DNA of 64,000 bases from Paenibacillus sp. Marseille-Q4541. GTDB lineage: Bacteria; Bacillota; Bacilli; Paenibacillales; Paenibacillaceae. Of this stretch, positions 44,951 through 54,087 are shown one piece after another; within the stretch, counting starts at the first letter, position 1, and each line of letters begins with the position of its first letter. Where the stretch lies: contig NZ_JAGXCY010000023.1 in assembly GCF_018310695.1 (NCBI RefSeq), positions 1-64,000 of the forward strand, written 5' to 3'. The position numbers and the translations under genes were made by a program. The notes beneath the pieces are model-generated. The model was not told the origin of the DNA. It made no database searches and worked only from the letters and a program-made list of their open reading frames with translations.

Positions 44951-47900
44951 TTAGTTCTTCACTTTTAACAGTTTCGCAATAAAGGTTGCTCCTTCCGCAC
45001 GAGTTGCAATTTGCTGAGGAGCAAATCGGTTCTGACCAACCCCGCTCACAAGCCCTTCCTTAACAGCTGTTGCTACATAAGGTACAGCCCATGCTGGGAT
45101 GGCGTTCTTATCTGAGAAAGACAATGATGTACTTGTACCAACCTTTACTCCTGCCGCACGAACCATCCATGTTGTGATTTCTGCACGGTTCAGCTGTTTA
45201 TCTGCTCTAAACGTACCATCTGTATACCCACTTACAATTCCTGCTTCTACAGCTTGAGAAATATAAGAGGATGCCCATGCTGGTATTTTCTTCGAATCCG
45301 TAAATGTAAGTGAATTGGTTGTTTCTTTCATTTGTAGGGCACGGCCAAGCATTGTAATGAACTCTGCACGGTTAATACTTGCATTTGGTTTAAATGACTG
45401 ATCACTGTAACCTGTAATATAACCTGCTGCAACACCAGCTTGAATAGCACTCTCTGCCCAGTGTCCTGAAATGTCTTTTAGAGATACGGTAGGTTCTGGA
45501 TTCGTTACTGAGCCACCATTACCAGTGGAACCGTTCCCCTCACCGTTCCCTGGTGTGTTACCGTTATCCGAACCACCTGTATTGGTATTTCCTCCGTCAC
45601 TACCTGAGCCCGAATTATTTCCACCACCCGTGCCTGGAGTGCCTGGAGTACCTGGATTTGTACCTGTACCAGGGTTTGTTCCTGGGTCCGTTGTAGGTGG
45701 TTCTGCATCTTTTTTGATGATCCCGAATTGATCCACAATGAAAGGTTTGGCATCATTTTTATTTTGATCGATTTCATACGTAACAGCTGTAAGTTTGTTT
45801 CCATCTACAGTGATACCAACAAAGTTCTGTACCTGTCCGCGTTTTGGTCTGCGATCGTCACTCGGATCTGGGCCATATACTGCGGCATGATTCTCTTCAG
45901 CACGTTCGAAGAGGTTATAATAATTATCTCCAAGTTTTTCGCTAGGGTTCTTGTAGTATACTTTTGGTCCCGCTGTCGCAGGAATAACATAAATACTTCC
46001 GTCTGGATTTACGCTATATTCAATCGTTTCTCCATTTAATGTTTCTTTTATTTTCGTTGGTGTTGTTGCTTTACCGTCTTGTGCGATTGGTTTCGTACGA
46101 GCATAAATATGATCGTGTCCTTGCATTACAAAATCAATATCAAGCTCTGCCATGAGCGGTGCGATTTGGTTACGCACTCCGTTTGCACCCATGATATCAG
46201 AGTCTGTTGCATGATTAGAGGTAGTATAAGGACCTTTATGAATATTGACAATGATCCATTTAGCGCCTGCTTTTTTGGCTGCCGTTGCATCTTTCTTTAA
46301 CCATTCAACTTGTTCTTCGGAGAAATTTGCATATTTCTCTGAATCTTCATTAGAGTTCAGTACAATAAAATGGGCATTGCTGTAATCATAAGAATAGTAG
46401 GCGCCCGTTTCTGTAGCAGAACCAGCAGGTTCGTTAATATTAAAGTGATCATAGAAAGCATAGTTCTCATCTTCATGATTACCGGCAGAAGGAACAATCG
46501 TCGTATTCAAAAGGCTATTTTGTGAATGGCCAATCAACCAGTTCCATTGTTCTTCTTTCGTACCCGTATCAACGATATCTCCGTTGTGAACGACAAACTG
46601 TGCATTATCTACGGTTTGAAGTGCTTTTTCGAGCGTTTGTGAAGACAAGATAGCTTCATCTTCGCTTTTCGCTTGTGTATCGGCTATATCAATAAAAGTG
46701 AATGCGCCGCTTGCAGGAGCAGTCTGGAATGTACCTGTTTCGCTCCATATTCCGTGCTCTTTATCGCCTACACGATAATAATAAGTCGTGTTCGCTTCTA
46801 GACCAGTAGCTTCCGCTTTGTGGACTTGTTCTTCTGCAGAATTAGTAGATGGGGAAGAGGTACCTGCAAAAGAAATTGAATTTGTAAAATCAGGCTCCGA
46901 GTTCGTTTTCTTCGTTACTTGGACCGTACTATCTGTTAGAAGTTTTGAAGTATACCAAGTGAAGCCTTTGGAGCTCTTTGTATCTCCATAGAAAGTAGCT
47001 GTTACTTTACTGATTTTCTCTTTACTGTAATCTGGCTTATCTTGTTTTGTAATCCCAAACTGATCAATGACAAAAGGTTTGCCGTTGTCAATATTTTTAT
47101 CAATTTCATACGTAAGAGCAGTGAGCTTATCGCCATCAACAGTGATGCCTACAAAATTCTGAACCTGACCGCGTGCAAGACTTGTTGTCTCTCCGTATTT
47201 ACGGGCATGGTTTTCTTCAGAACGCTCAAAAAGATTGAAGTAGTTTTCACCTAGTTCTGCTTTTTGGTTTTTGAAATAAACTTTCGCTCCAGCCGTACCA
47301 GGAATTAGATAGATCGTTCCATCTGGTTTAACGGCATACTCGACACTTTGACCCTGAAAAGTTTCAGTTATTTTTTCTACATCTTCCGCTTTTCCATCGG
47401 AAGTAATCGGTTTTGTTCTAGCATAGATATGGTCATGTCCTTGTAGTACAAAATCGATTCCAAGTTCATTCATAAGGGGAGCAATGGTACTGCGTTCTCC
47501 GCCTTTTCCAATGATATCGCTATCGGTAGCATGATTAGCTGTTGTATAGGGTCCTTTATGAATATTAACGATAATCCACTTGGCTCCGTCAGCTTTGGCC
47601 TGAGTAACATCTTGTCTGAGCCATTCAACCTGTTCAGCAGAGAAGTTACGGAACTCCGTAGAATTCTCATTGGAATTTAGTACAACAAAATGAGCATTGC
47701 TGTAATCAAATGAATAGTAGGCGCCTGTTTCTGTAGCAGAACCAGTAGGGCTTGCCACGTTAAAATGCTGATAGAAGGCAGATAATTCATCATCATGGTT
47801 GCCTGCAGCAGGAACTAACGTTGTGTTTAGCAGGCTCGTTTGTGAATACCCAAGTAACCAGCCCCATTCTTGCTCAGAGGTCGCATGTTCAACGACGTCG

Positions 47901-49009
47901 CCGTTGTGCATAACAAACTCAGCGTCCGGTACTGTCTGCATTGCTTTAGACAGAGTTGCTGCTGAAATAGAAGCTTCTTCTTCACTTTGCGCTTGCGTAT
48001 CCGTGATATCGATAAAGGTGAAAGCCCCGTTCTCCGGTGCGGTAGTAAAGACACCTACCTCACTCCATACGTTCAGACTTTCGTCACCTACACGGAAGTA
48101 ATAGGAAGTGTCTGGCGTAAGTCCTGTAGCTTCTGCTTTGTGGGAACGTTCACCCGGCGTAAGCGTGGAAACTTCAGATCTGCCTGTGAATTGTTTAGCT
48201 GAGCTGAAATCAGGAACATCTCCCGATTTTTCAACTACTTGCAGATCGCTGTTCTCCGATAGAAGAGGGGTGTACCAAGTAAATCCTTTGGCATTCGTAG
48301 GTTCCCCATTAAAAGTAACGGTAACTTTTTCTACTTGAGTTGTAGGCGCATCCTTGTGTGCTTCAAGACGCATATCAAAATACAAATCAGAGCTACTGTT
48401 GCTCTGTTGATGAACTTCTACCGAAATCTCATTGTCTCCATCTTGAAGGTAAGACTTAAGAGGTTGAGTGAGATCTACATCCGCATAATTGACAGGTAGG
48501 TCTTTATTCGATGTTGCCATTGTATCGTAAGTAATAGATCCTTCCGGCATTCCAAAACGGATCACTTCCTGACCATTAACGTAAAGAACCGCACCGTCAT
48601 CGATAGCAAAGGTTCCTACGATTTGTCCATAATTTTGAATCACTTTTGCATCCACATTTAAGTTCGTGCGGAAATATGTAGTGCGGTGCTTCATTTTTTT
48701 GTCACTGCCGTAGCTAGTCGTCGTTTGCAGTGGACCAAATGTATCTGTGGTAACGCCGTTACCATTATCTTTGTAGCCAAATGGAGCGTTACCTTGACTC
48801 CAAGTGGAATCATCGTATGTAGCTTGCCATACCGTACCAAGATCATTTCCTTGATCATTATATTTCCATACCGCATTTCCTTGCAGCAGTATATCCCAAT
48901 CTTCTGCTGATTCAGCATGTACGGGCGTGGCTGTCGGGACAATAACCAGACCGAGCACAATTGCCAAAGATAGCACCATGGCTGTGCATTTTTTAAACAT
49001 GTTAAACAT
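44951..49009 (-). CDS. SLH-anchored protein with two tandem purple acid phosphatase-like modules
   Basis: 1352 residues. Signal peptide (1-32, TPVHA), a beta-sandwich region (about 35-220), then two homologous modules of about 435 residues (226-660 and 666-1098). Each has a fibronectin-III-like domain (GFTWYT) and a calcineurin-like phosphoesterase with metal ligands in FTFIDI(T/A)DTQA, HNGD(V/I)V, GNH(D/E)DE, VNIHKGPYTT and QGHDHIYARTKPI. All ligand positions are kept in both copies. A Gly/Pro/Thr/Asn-rich linker (1105-1175) leads to three SLH repeats (1176-1352) that tie it to the wall. Expected role: surface phosphomonoesterase for phosphate scavenging. GAGGAG precedes ATG 49009. Confidence 0.9.
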   Translation of the reverse strand: MFNMFKKCTAMVLSLAIVLGLVIVPTATPVHAESAEDWDILLQGNAVWKYNDQGNDLGTVWQATYDDSTWSQGNAPFGYKDNGNGVTTDTFGPLQTTTSYGSDKKMKHRTTYFRTNLNVDAKVIQNYGQIVGTFAIDDGAVLYVNGQEVIRFGMPEGSITYDTMATSNKDLPVNYADVDLTQPLKSYLQDGDNEISVEVHQQSNSSSDLYFDMRLEAHKDAPTTQVEKVTVTFNGEPTNAKGFTWYTPLLSENSDLQVVEKSGDVPDFSSAKQFTGRSEVSTLTPGERSHKAEATGLTPDTSYYFRVGDESLNVWSEVGVFTTAPENGAFTFIDITDTQAQSEEEASISAATLSKAMQTVPDAEFVMHNGDVVEHATSEQEWGWLLGYSQTSLLNTTLVPAAGNHDDELSAFYQHFNVASPTGSATETGAYYSFDYSNAHFVVLNSNENSTEFRNFSAEQVEWLRQDVTQAKADGAKWIIVNIHKGPYTTANHATDSDIIGKGGERSTIAPLMNELGIDFVLQGHDHIYARTKPITSDGKAEDVEKITETFQGQSVEYAVKPDGTIYLIPGTAGAKVYFKNQKAELGENYFNLFERSEENHARKYGETTSLARGQVQNFVGITVDGDKLTALTYEIDKNIDNGKPFVIDQFGITKQDKPDYSKEKISKVTATFYGDTKSSKGFTWYTSKLLTDSTVQVTKKTNSEPDFTNSISFAGTSSPSTNSAEEQVHKAEATGLEANTTYYYRVGDKEHGIWSETGTFQTAPASGAFTFIDIADTQAKSEDEAILSSQTLEKALQTVDNAQFVVHNGDIVDTGTKEEQWNWLIGHSQNSLLNTTIVPSAGNHEDENYAFYDHFNINEPAGSATETGAYYSYDYSNAHFIVLNSNEDSEKYANFSEEQVEWLKKDATAAKKAGAKWIIVNIHKGPYTTSNHATDSDIMGANGVRNQIAPLMAELDIDFVMQGHDHIYARTKPIAQDGKATTPTKIKETLNGETIEYSVNPDGSIYVIPATAGPKVYYKNPSEKLGDNYYNLFERAEENHAAVYGPDPSDDRRPKRGQVQNFVGITVDGNKLTAVTYEIDQNKNDAKPFIVDQFGIIKKDAEPPTTDPGTNPGTGTNPGTPGTPGTGGGNNSGSGSDGGNTNTGGSDNGNTPGNGEGNGSTGNGGSVTNPEPTVSLKDISGHWAESAIQAGVAAGYITGYSDQSFKPNASINRAEFITMLGRALQMKETTNSLTFTDSKKIPAWASSYISQAVEAGIVSGYTDGTFRADKQLNRAEITTWMVRAAGVKVGTSTSLSFSDKNAIPAWAVPYVATAVKEGLVSGVGQNRFAPQQIATRAEGATFIAKLLKVKN

Positions 49010-49023
49010 TTTGACACTCCTCT

Positions 49024-49107
49024 TTGTAATTTGTATGTAAAAGTCAACATGTAAAGCATAACAGTGGATTGTTAATGTAATGTTTTGGTTAATGTCGTAC
49101 TTTGTAA
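49024..49107. promoter_or_regulatory. Candidate PhoP-binding region
   Basis: Read on the minus strand, TTACAA/TTACAT/TTAACA-like hexamers occur at 49024, 49035, 49049, 49070, 49075, 49087 and 49102. Some intervals (11, 12) fit the PhoP direct-repeat period while others do not. It sits between the phosphatase and the divergent oxalate decarboxylase. AT-rich sequence could give this by chance. Confidence 0.3.
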
Positions 49108-49200
49108 AATCAAGGTATGGTTGATAATGATATCCACATAAGACTAGTTAAGTAGACATAACTATTTATTATTAGACTTTACTTGTGAAGAGGTGACCTA

Positions 49201-50394
49201 ATGGAAAAATCAATTCGTCATCCCTATTCGTCTGACCAAGTTCCCGAGCCTATTCGTAATGATGGAGCTGGAGGCGTGGATAAAGGACCTAGAGATGTAA
49301 TGAGGGATCTAGAGAACCCGAATATGTTCGTACCTCCTGTAACCGATTCCGGCCTTGTTCCTAATTTGAAGTTTTCTTTCTCCGATACTCATATGCAGCT
49401 AAATCATGGGGGATGGTCAAGAGAAATCACGATTCGAGATTTGCCAATAGCGAAGACGCTTGCTGGAGTGAACATGAGCTTAACGCCGGGCGGAGTAAGA
49501 GAGCTTCACTGGCATCAGCAAGCCGAATGGTCTTATATGCTGCTCGGACATGCAAGGATTACCGCGGTTGATCAAAATGGCCGTAATTTTATCGCAGATG
49601 TAGGACCGGGAGATCTATGGTATTTCCCCCCTGGCATTCCTCATTCCATACAGGGATTAGAAGAGGGCTGTGAATTCCTGCTCGTGTTTGACGATGGAAG
49701 TTTCTCTGACTTGAGCACATTATCAATCTCCGATTGGTTTGCACATACGCCTAGAGACGTTTTGTCTGCGAATTTTGGTGTGCCTGAAAATGCTTTTGCA
49801 ACGATTCCCCCTGAGCAGGTATATATTTTTCAGGACGCTGTTCCAGGGTCATTAGAAAGTCAGAAAGTGCAGTCTCCTTATGGAACCGTCCCTCAAAGTT
49901 TTACACATAAGTTATTAGACCAAACGCCCCTCACAACGCCTGGAGGCAGTGTACGTATTGTAGATTCATCTAACTTTCCTATTTCCAAAACGATTGCTGC
50001 TGCTCTTGTTGAAATTAAGCCAGGGGCAATGCGTGAGATGCATTGGCACCCTAATAATGACGAATGGCAATACTACCTCAGCGGGAAAGGACGAATGACT
50101 GTATTTGCGGGGAATGGAGTAGCCAGAACGTTTGATTATCGTGCGGGGGATGTCGGTTATGTACCTTTTGCTTTTGGTCACTATATTCAAAATACAGGCA
50201 CCCAGTCGCTATGGTTTTTAGAAATGTTTAAAAGCGATCGCTTCCAGGATGTTTCTCTCAATCAGTGGATGGCACTTACTCCTGCCGCTTTGGTTCAGGA
50301 TAATTTACATGTCGGTCCAGAACTGATGCGCGCTTTACGAAAAGAAAAATGGCCTGTTGTAAAGTATCCCGGGTATTCTTATGAAGGTAAATAG
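49201..50394 (+). CDS. oxdC: Bicupin oxalate decarboxylase family enzyme with altered lid
   Basis: 397 residues, two cupin domains. Cupin 1 has the metal ligands in [12 protein letters not shown], and cupin 2 in [14 protein letters not shown] with the conserved Glu. The fold matches Bacillus OxdC, which converts oxalate to formate and CO2 with Mn and oxygen. In Bacillus OxdC the catalytic lid of domain 1 reads SENST, with Glu162 as the proton donor. Here the same place reads FSDLST, with Asp170 and Leu171 in place of Glu and Asn. Activity may therefore be altered. No signal peptide. GAAGAGG precedes ATG 49201. Divergent from the SLH phosphatase. Confidence 0.9.
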   Translation: MEKSIRHPYSSDQVPEPIRNDGAGGVDKGPRDVMRDLENPNMFVPPVTDSGLVPNLKFSFSDTHMQLNHGGWSREITIRDLPIAKTLAGVNMSLTPGGVRELHWHQQAEWSYMLLGHARITAVDQNGRNFIADVGPGDLWYFPPGIPHSIQGLEEGCEFLLVFDDGSFSDLSTLSISDWFAHTPRDVLSANFGVPENAFATIPPEQVYIFQDAVPGSLESQKVQSPYGTVPQSFTHKLLDQTPLTTPGGSVRIVDSSNFPISKTIAAALVEIKPGAMREMHWHPNNDEWQYYLSGKGRMTVFAGNGVARTFDYRAGDVGYVPFAFGHYIQNTGTQSLWFLEMFKSDRFQDVSLNQWMALTPAALVQDNLHVGPELMRALRKEKWPVVKYPGYSYEGK

Positions 50395-50416
50395 CTTCTT
50401 TACGAAAAAAACCTTT

Positions 50417-50446
50417 ACGAAGCTGCGTACAGCGCGGCTTTTTTGC
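50417..50446 (+). terminator. Terminator of oxdC
   Basis: AAGCTGCG pairs with GCGCGGCTT around TACA, then a T run. Confidence 0.7.
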
Positions 50447-50476
50447 TTCTTAGTGGACAAGATGTTATCCAAAAAT

Positions 50477-50528
50477 AAAAAGGACGGATCTTGAAGTCAA
50501 TATGACTTTAGAGAATCGTCCTTTTTAT
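50477..50528 (-). terminator. Terminator of the MarR gene
   Basis: AAAAAGGACGGAT pairs with AATCGTCCTTTTT, with an inner AAGTCA/TGACTT stem. T runs exist on both strands. Confidence 0.7.
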
Positions 50529-51023
50529 TTACTTCATAGATTTGTTTCGTTTCGTAGAACTAAGATGCTCGATCTGGTCTTCCAGAACCGTACTCGCTTT
50601 GCCTAAAAATTGTGTAATGAGCGCAAGTTCTTCCTCGGTATAGGAGGAAGCGAGTTTCACCATCGCATTATGAAGCGGAATGTAAGTATTAATGACCTCT
50701 TCTTTTTCCTCATATTGGGGAACTATAATGACTCTGCGACGATCATTCGGATCATTTTCCCTGCGTACATATCCCACTTTTTCAAGCCGGTCAATCAATG
50801 CAGTAATACTGCCTGTAGCAAGCCCAGTTATTTTGGATAACTCACCGGCCGTAGTTGGACCTTTTTCCCGCAAAATATCAACGGATATGAAGTCATTATT
50901 ATATAAGCCGAGAGAGGAAGCTACATTCTGTTGATATAATATCGTCCGGGTTCCGAGACCACGCATGTGGGAGACAAAATCTTCCTCTAGTTCTGTTGTA
51001 GGATCTTGATGCTCTCTTGACAA
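50529..51023 (-). CDS. MarR family transcriptional regulator
   Basis: 164 residues. A winged helix-turn-helix occupies the centre (TTAGELSKITGLATGSITALI then DRLEKVGYVRRENDPNDRRR, the latter the MarR wing signature), between dimerisation helices. It is divergent from a UvrA-like ABC protein, with a perfect palindrome between them, so it probably represses that gene and itself. AGAAGGAGG lies upstream of the start. The inducing ligand is unknown, probably a phenolic compound or antibiotic. Confidence 0.9.
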   Translation of the reverse strand: MSREHQDPTTELEEDFVSHMRGLGTRTILYQQNVASSLGLYNNDFISVDILREKGPTTAGELSKITGLATGSITALIDRLEKVGYVRRENDPNDRRRVIIVPQYEEKEEVINTYIPLHNAMVKLASSYTEEELALITQFLGKASTVLEDQIEHLSSTKRNKSMK

Positions 51024-51049
51024 AAGACTAACCTCCTTCTAAGCTGTTT

Positions 51050-51070
51050 ATATCTTGATAATCAAGATAT
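51050..51070. promoter_or_regulatory. Palindromic operator between marR and the uvrA-like gene
   Basis: A perfect inverted repeat with ten-base arms, ATATCTTGAT and ATCAAGATAT, around a single A. Spacing and form resemble MhqR/OhrR-type MarR operators. It lies 27 bases upstream of the marR start codon, in the divergent promoter region. Confidence 0.7.
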
Positions 51071-51185
51071 TAGATTGGCGAGATAATTGATGAACGTGTA
51101 TGAATACAGTTTATTCTATAGAAACCATTCCAATTTTGCAAAAGGACCTGAATAAATAGGTTCATATTATAGAGGAGGATGTTCT

Positions 51186-53690
51186 GTGAAAGAATCTATT
51201 CTTATTAAAGGGGCCCGAGAAAACAACCTGAAGAATATCTCACTCTCGATTCCGAAGTACAAACTTGTTGTGCTAACAGGACCTTCAGGATCAGGGAAGT
51301 CTACTCTAGCGATGGATACGCTTCAGAGAGAATGCCAGAGACAGTACATGGACTCCATGAGGATGAGTTCGGATACAATTGGCAAACCGAAAGTCGAATC
51401 TATTCAGGGACTTTCCCCATCTATCAGTGTTGGACAACATGTAACGAATCGTAACCCCCGGTCGACAGTAGGGACGGTGACGGACCTTTATACGTTTGTG
51501 CGGTTTATCTTTTCAAGACTCGGAGATCGAATTTGTCCTAGCTGCAGCGGTAAAATTACTCCTCATTTTGAGGGAGTAGGTGTATTGGCAGAAGAAGATG
51601 AAGAAATGGATCATCAGATTATGAATTGTCCCCATTGCGGTACAGAGCTTGAAAAACTCGGTATGTCACACTTTTCCTTCAATAAACCGGAAGGTGCTTG
51701 TGAAACGTGCAGTGGACTTGGGCATGTCTCAAGTATTAATGAAGCTGCTGTTTTTCATCCTGATCTAAGCTTACGGGGCGGCGGAGTTGCCTCTTTGAAC
51801 GGTGTCCATCGTGATATTCAGATGAGAATTTTAGTAGCTGCAGGAAAACATTTTGGATTTGATTTTGATCCAGATAAACCCTTGAAAGAATATAGTGAGG
51901 TTCAGCGGGATCTACTATATTACGGAGTAGAGAGTGATGAATTTAAGCGCCATTATCCGAATGTAAAGCCGGTTCAAGGTACCAAATTTGAAGGTGTATT
52001 ACCCGGATTATGGCGCCGGTATAAAGAAAAAGAAGGGGATGCTGGTACCCAGGATAAAGACAATAGCTTTTTTCAGGAGCAACTCTGCCCTGCATGCCTT
52101 GGCGCCCGTCTGAAGGAAGAAATACGTCTTGTTCAAGTAGCAGGTTCGACGATTACCGAAGTAACGGAGTGGTCGCTCAGCGATGTATTTGAGTGGACAA
52201 ATCGTTTACAAGATGAACTACCAGCGGAAGGTCTCCATTTGATAAAACCAATTTTAGATGATCTGCCTGATCGGCTAAGACGCATAATTGATGTTGGCCT
52301 AGGTTACCTATCCATGAACCGTCAGACCGTCACCCTGTCTGGTGGAGAAACGCAGCGCCTACGGCTTGCCTCCCTTCTTGGTTCAGGACTCACAGGGGTA
52401 TTATATATTCTTGATGAACCGACGACGGGTCTTCATCCAAGAGATACTTCAGGACTGATACGAGTACTTCAAGAGCTTCGAGATATGGGGAATACAGTGC
52501 TCGTTATTGAGCATGATGTCCTATTAATCCGTGCAGCTGATCATGTCATCGATATGGGTCCAGGTGCTGGAATACACGGCGGAACCGTTGTAGGTGAGGG
52601 TAGCCTTGAGGACTTAATGGCAAGTGAGCTTTCGATTACGGGTGCTTTTTTAAGAGAAGAGCGTCTTCCTGCTCCCTCTCGCGTCCGTAGGAAGGGGAAT
52701 GGACAGTTTGTAACGATTCACGAAGCTCACATTCGAAACATCGATATCCCTGTCGTTTCTTTTCCGCTCGGTTGTTTGATTGCGGTCACAGGTGTTTCTG
52801 GTTCAGGTAAATCCACCCTTGTGTTTGATATCCTTGCAGAGGGAAGTACCAAAGAACAGAATCCAAACGGTTGCAAAAAAATTACGGGTCTAGAACAAAT
52901 CGGGAATGTCGTAATCTTTGATCAAGCTCCAATGGGAAGAGTTCAGCGTTCTAATGTAGCAACGTATACCGATGTGTTCACACAACTGCGCCAATTGTAT
53001 GCAAGTTTACCGGAAGCAAAGGAACGAAAGCTAACGTCAAAACACTTCTCCTTTAATACTTCTGGTGGACGATGCGAGACATGTCAAGGACTAGGTGTGC
53101 TATCGGTAGATATGAACTTCCTGCCCGATTTAGAGGTCAAATGTCCAGATTGTAAAGGAAAGAGATTTACAGATGAGGTTCTACAAGTTCAGTATAAAGG
53201 TTTATCCATTTCTGATTTGCTTGATATGTCGATCGAAGAAAGTTTGCCCATCCTGGGGTCTGAGGCAAAGATTGCTGGTCTACTAGAGATGTTGTGTGAA
53301 GTAGGGCTTGGATATCTGAAATGGGGACAATCTGTCAAAACGTTATCTGGCGGAGAAGGTCAGCGGATAAGACTCGCGAAAGAGCTAACCAAACCATCTA
53401 AAAATCATACGCTTTATCTGTTGGACGAGCCAACGACGGGTCTTCATCCTTCTGACATTAAGAAGCTTCATGTTCTACTAAATAAGCTGGTAGAGACAGG
53501 AAATACCGTTGTCGTTGTTGAACACAGCTTGGAATTGATCCGTGAATCCGACTGGGTGATTGATATCGGTCCAGAAGGCGGTACTGCTGGTGGGAAATTA
53601 ATAGCAGAAGGCACACCAGAACAGATAGCCGGTGTAAAAGATTCCTTCACAGGTATGTATGTAAAACAGGTTCTGGCCGAAGGACTATAA
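51186..53690 (+). CDS. UvrA2-like ABC ATPase (class II excinuclease subunit A paralogue)
   Basis: 834 residues, about 110 shorter than housekeeping UvrA. It has two ATPase halves with Walker A GPSGSGKSTLAMD and GVSGSGKSTLVFD, signatures LSGGETQRLRLA and LSGGEGQRIRLA, and Walker B LYILDEPTTGLHP and LYLLDEPTTGLHP. Zinc-finger cysteines are present (CPSC, CPHC; CETCQGLG, CPDCKGK). The missing length fits loss of the UvrB-binding domain, as in UvrA2/DrrC proteins linked to resistance against DNA-binding drugs. GAGGAGG precedes the GTG start. The divergent MarR suggests drug-inducible expression. Confidence 0.9.
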   Translation: MKESILIKGARENNLKNISLSIPKYKLVVLTGPSGSGKSTLAMDTLQRECQRQYMDSMRMSSDTIGKPKVESIQGLSPSISVGQHVTNRNPRSTVGTVTDLYTFVRFIFSRLGDRICPSCSGKITPHFEGVGVLAEEDEEMDHQIMNCPHCGTELEKLGMSHFSFNKPEGACETCSGLGHVSSINEAAVFHPDLSLRGGGVASLNGVHRDIQMRILVAAGKHFGFDFDPDKPLKEYSEVQRDLLYYGVESDEFKRHYPNVKPVQGTKFEGVLPGLWRRYKEKEGDAGTQDKDNSFFQEQLCPACLGARLKEEIRLVQVAGSTITEVTEWSLSDVFEWTNRLQDELPAEGLHLIKPILDDLPDRLRRIIDVGLGYLSMNRQTVTLSGGETQRLRLASLLGSGLTGVLYILDEPTTGLHPRDTSGLIRVLQELRDMGNTVLVIEHDVLLIRAADHVIDMGPGAGIHGGTVVGEGSLEDLMASELSITGAFLREERLPAPSRVRRKGNGQFVTIHEAHIRNIDIPVVSFPLGCLIAVTGVSGSGKSTLVFDILAEGSTKEQNPNGCKKITGLEQIGNVVIFDQAPMGRVQRSNVATYTDVFTQLRQLYASLPEAKERKLTSKHFSFNTSGGRCETCQGLGVLSVDMNFLPDLEVKCPDCKGKRFTDEVLQVQYKGLSISDLLDMSIEESLPILGSEAKIAGLLEMLCEVGLGYLKWGQSVKTLSGGEGQRIRLAKELTKPSKNHTLYLLDEPTTGLHPSDIKKLHVLLNKLVETGNTVVVVEHSLELIRESDWVIDIGPEGGTAGGKLIAEGTPEQIAGVKDSFTGMYVKQVLAEGL

Positions 53691-53762
53691 CCGTTTTTGA
53701 TCCCATGGCTATAAGGAATTAACTATAGTAAAGATTGATAAGCTATACATCTAGCAGAGATC

Positions 53763-53810
53763 AAAAAAAAGGTGCAATTCCGATCCTTCGGAAGGCACCT
53801 TTTTTTATCA
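53763..53810 (+). terminator. Terminator of the uvrA-like gene
   Basis: AAAAAAGGTGC pairs with GCACCTTTTTT, with an inner CCGA/TCGG stem and a seven-T tail. Confidence 0.85.
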
Positions 53811-54087
53811 TATCCACTCCACTGAATCAATAGGGGTTATTTGTTTCGTTGTAACAACAAATAACCGCTAATTCTCGATGTTCTTTTTATTATGGTGCTA
53901 AAAGCAGAGATATTGCTCAAACAAAGACGGCCATAGGTAAATAATATTAAAAAAGCTGTTGTCACGAAGAGGGCATTAGCTTTTTTAATATTTCTTTTGA
54001 GAGGGAGAGTTACATTTGATGCATAATATAGAAAGAAGATACTTCATCAAGTGAATTAGGAAAGTGAAAAAGGAAAGGGTGGATCAG
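53811..54087. other. Gap with a perfect inverted repeat and a second terminator
   Basis: GGTTATTTGTT (53835-53845) and its exact complement (53856-53866) enclose a ten-base loop, with no T tail. A second T-rich hairpin, ATTAAAAAAGCT/AGCTTTTTTAAT, spans 53946-53989. No coding frame of note lies between them, so a short transcript or a lost gene is possible. Confidence 0.5.

Noticed and set aside
45500-45720. Low-complexity tandem repeat DNA (glycine/proline codons)
   Set aside because: It encodes the flexible linker between the phosphatase modules and SLH repeats; not an independent repeat element.
45720-48330. Large direct repeat as a mobile or duplicated locus
   Set aside because: The two copies are in one reading frame of a single gene; it is an internal domain duplication.
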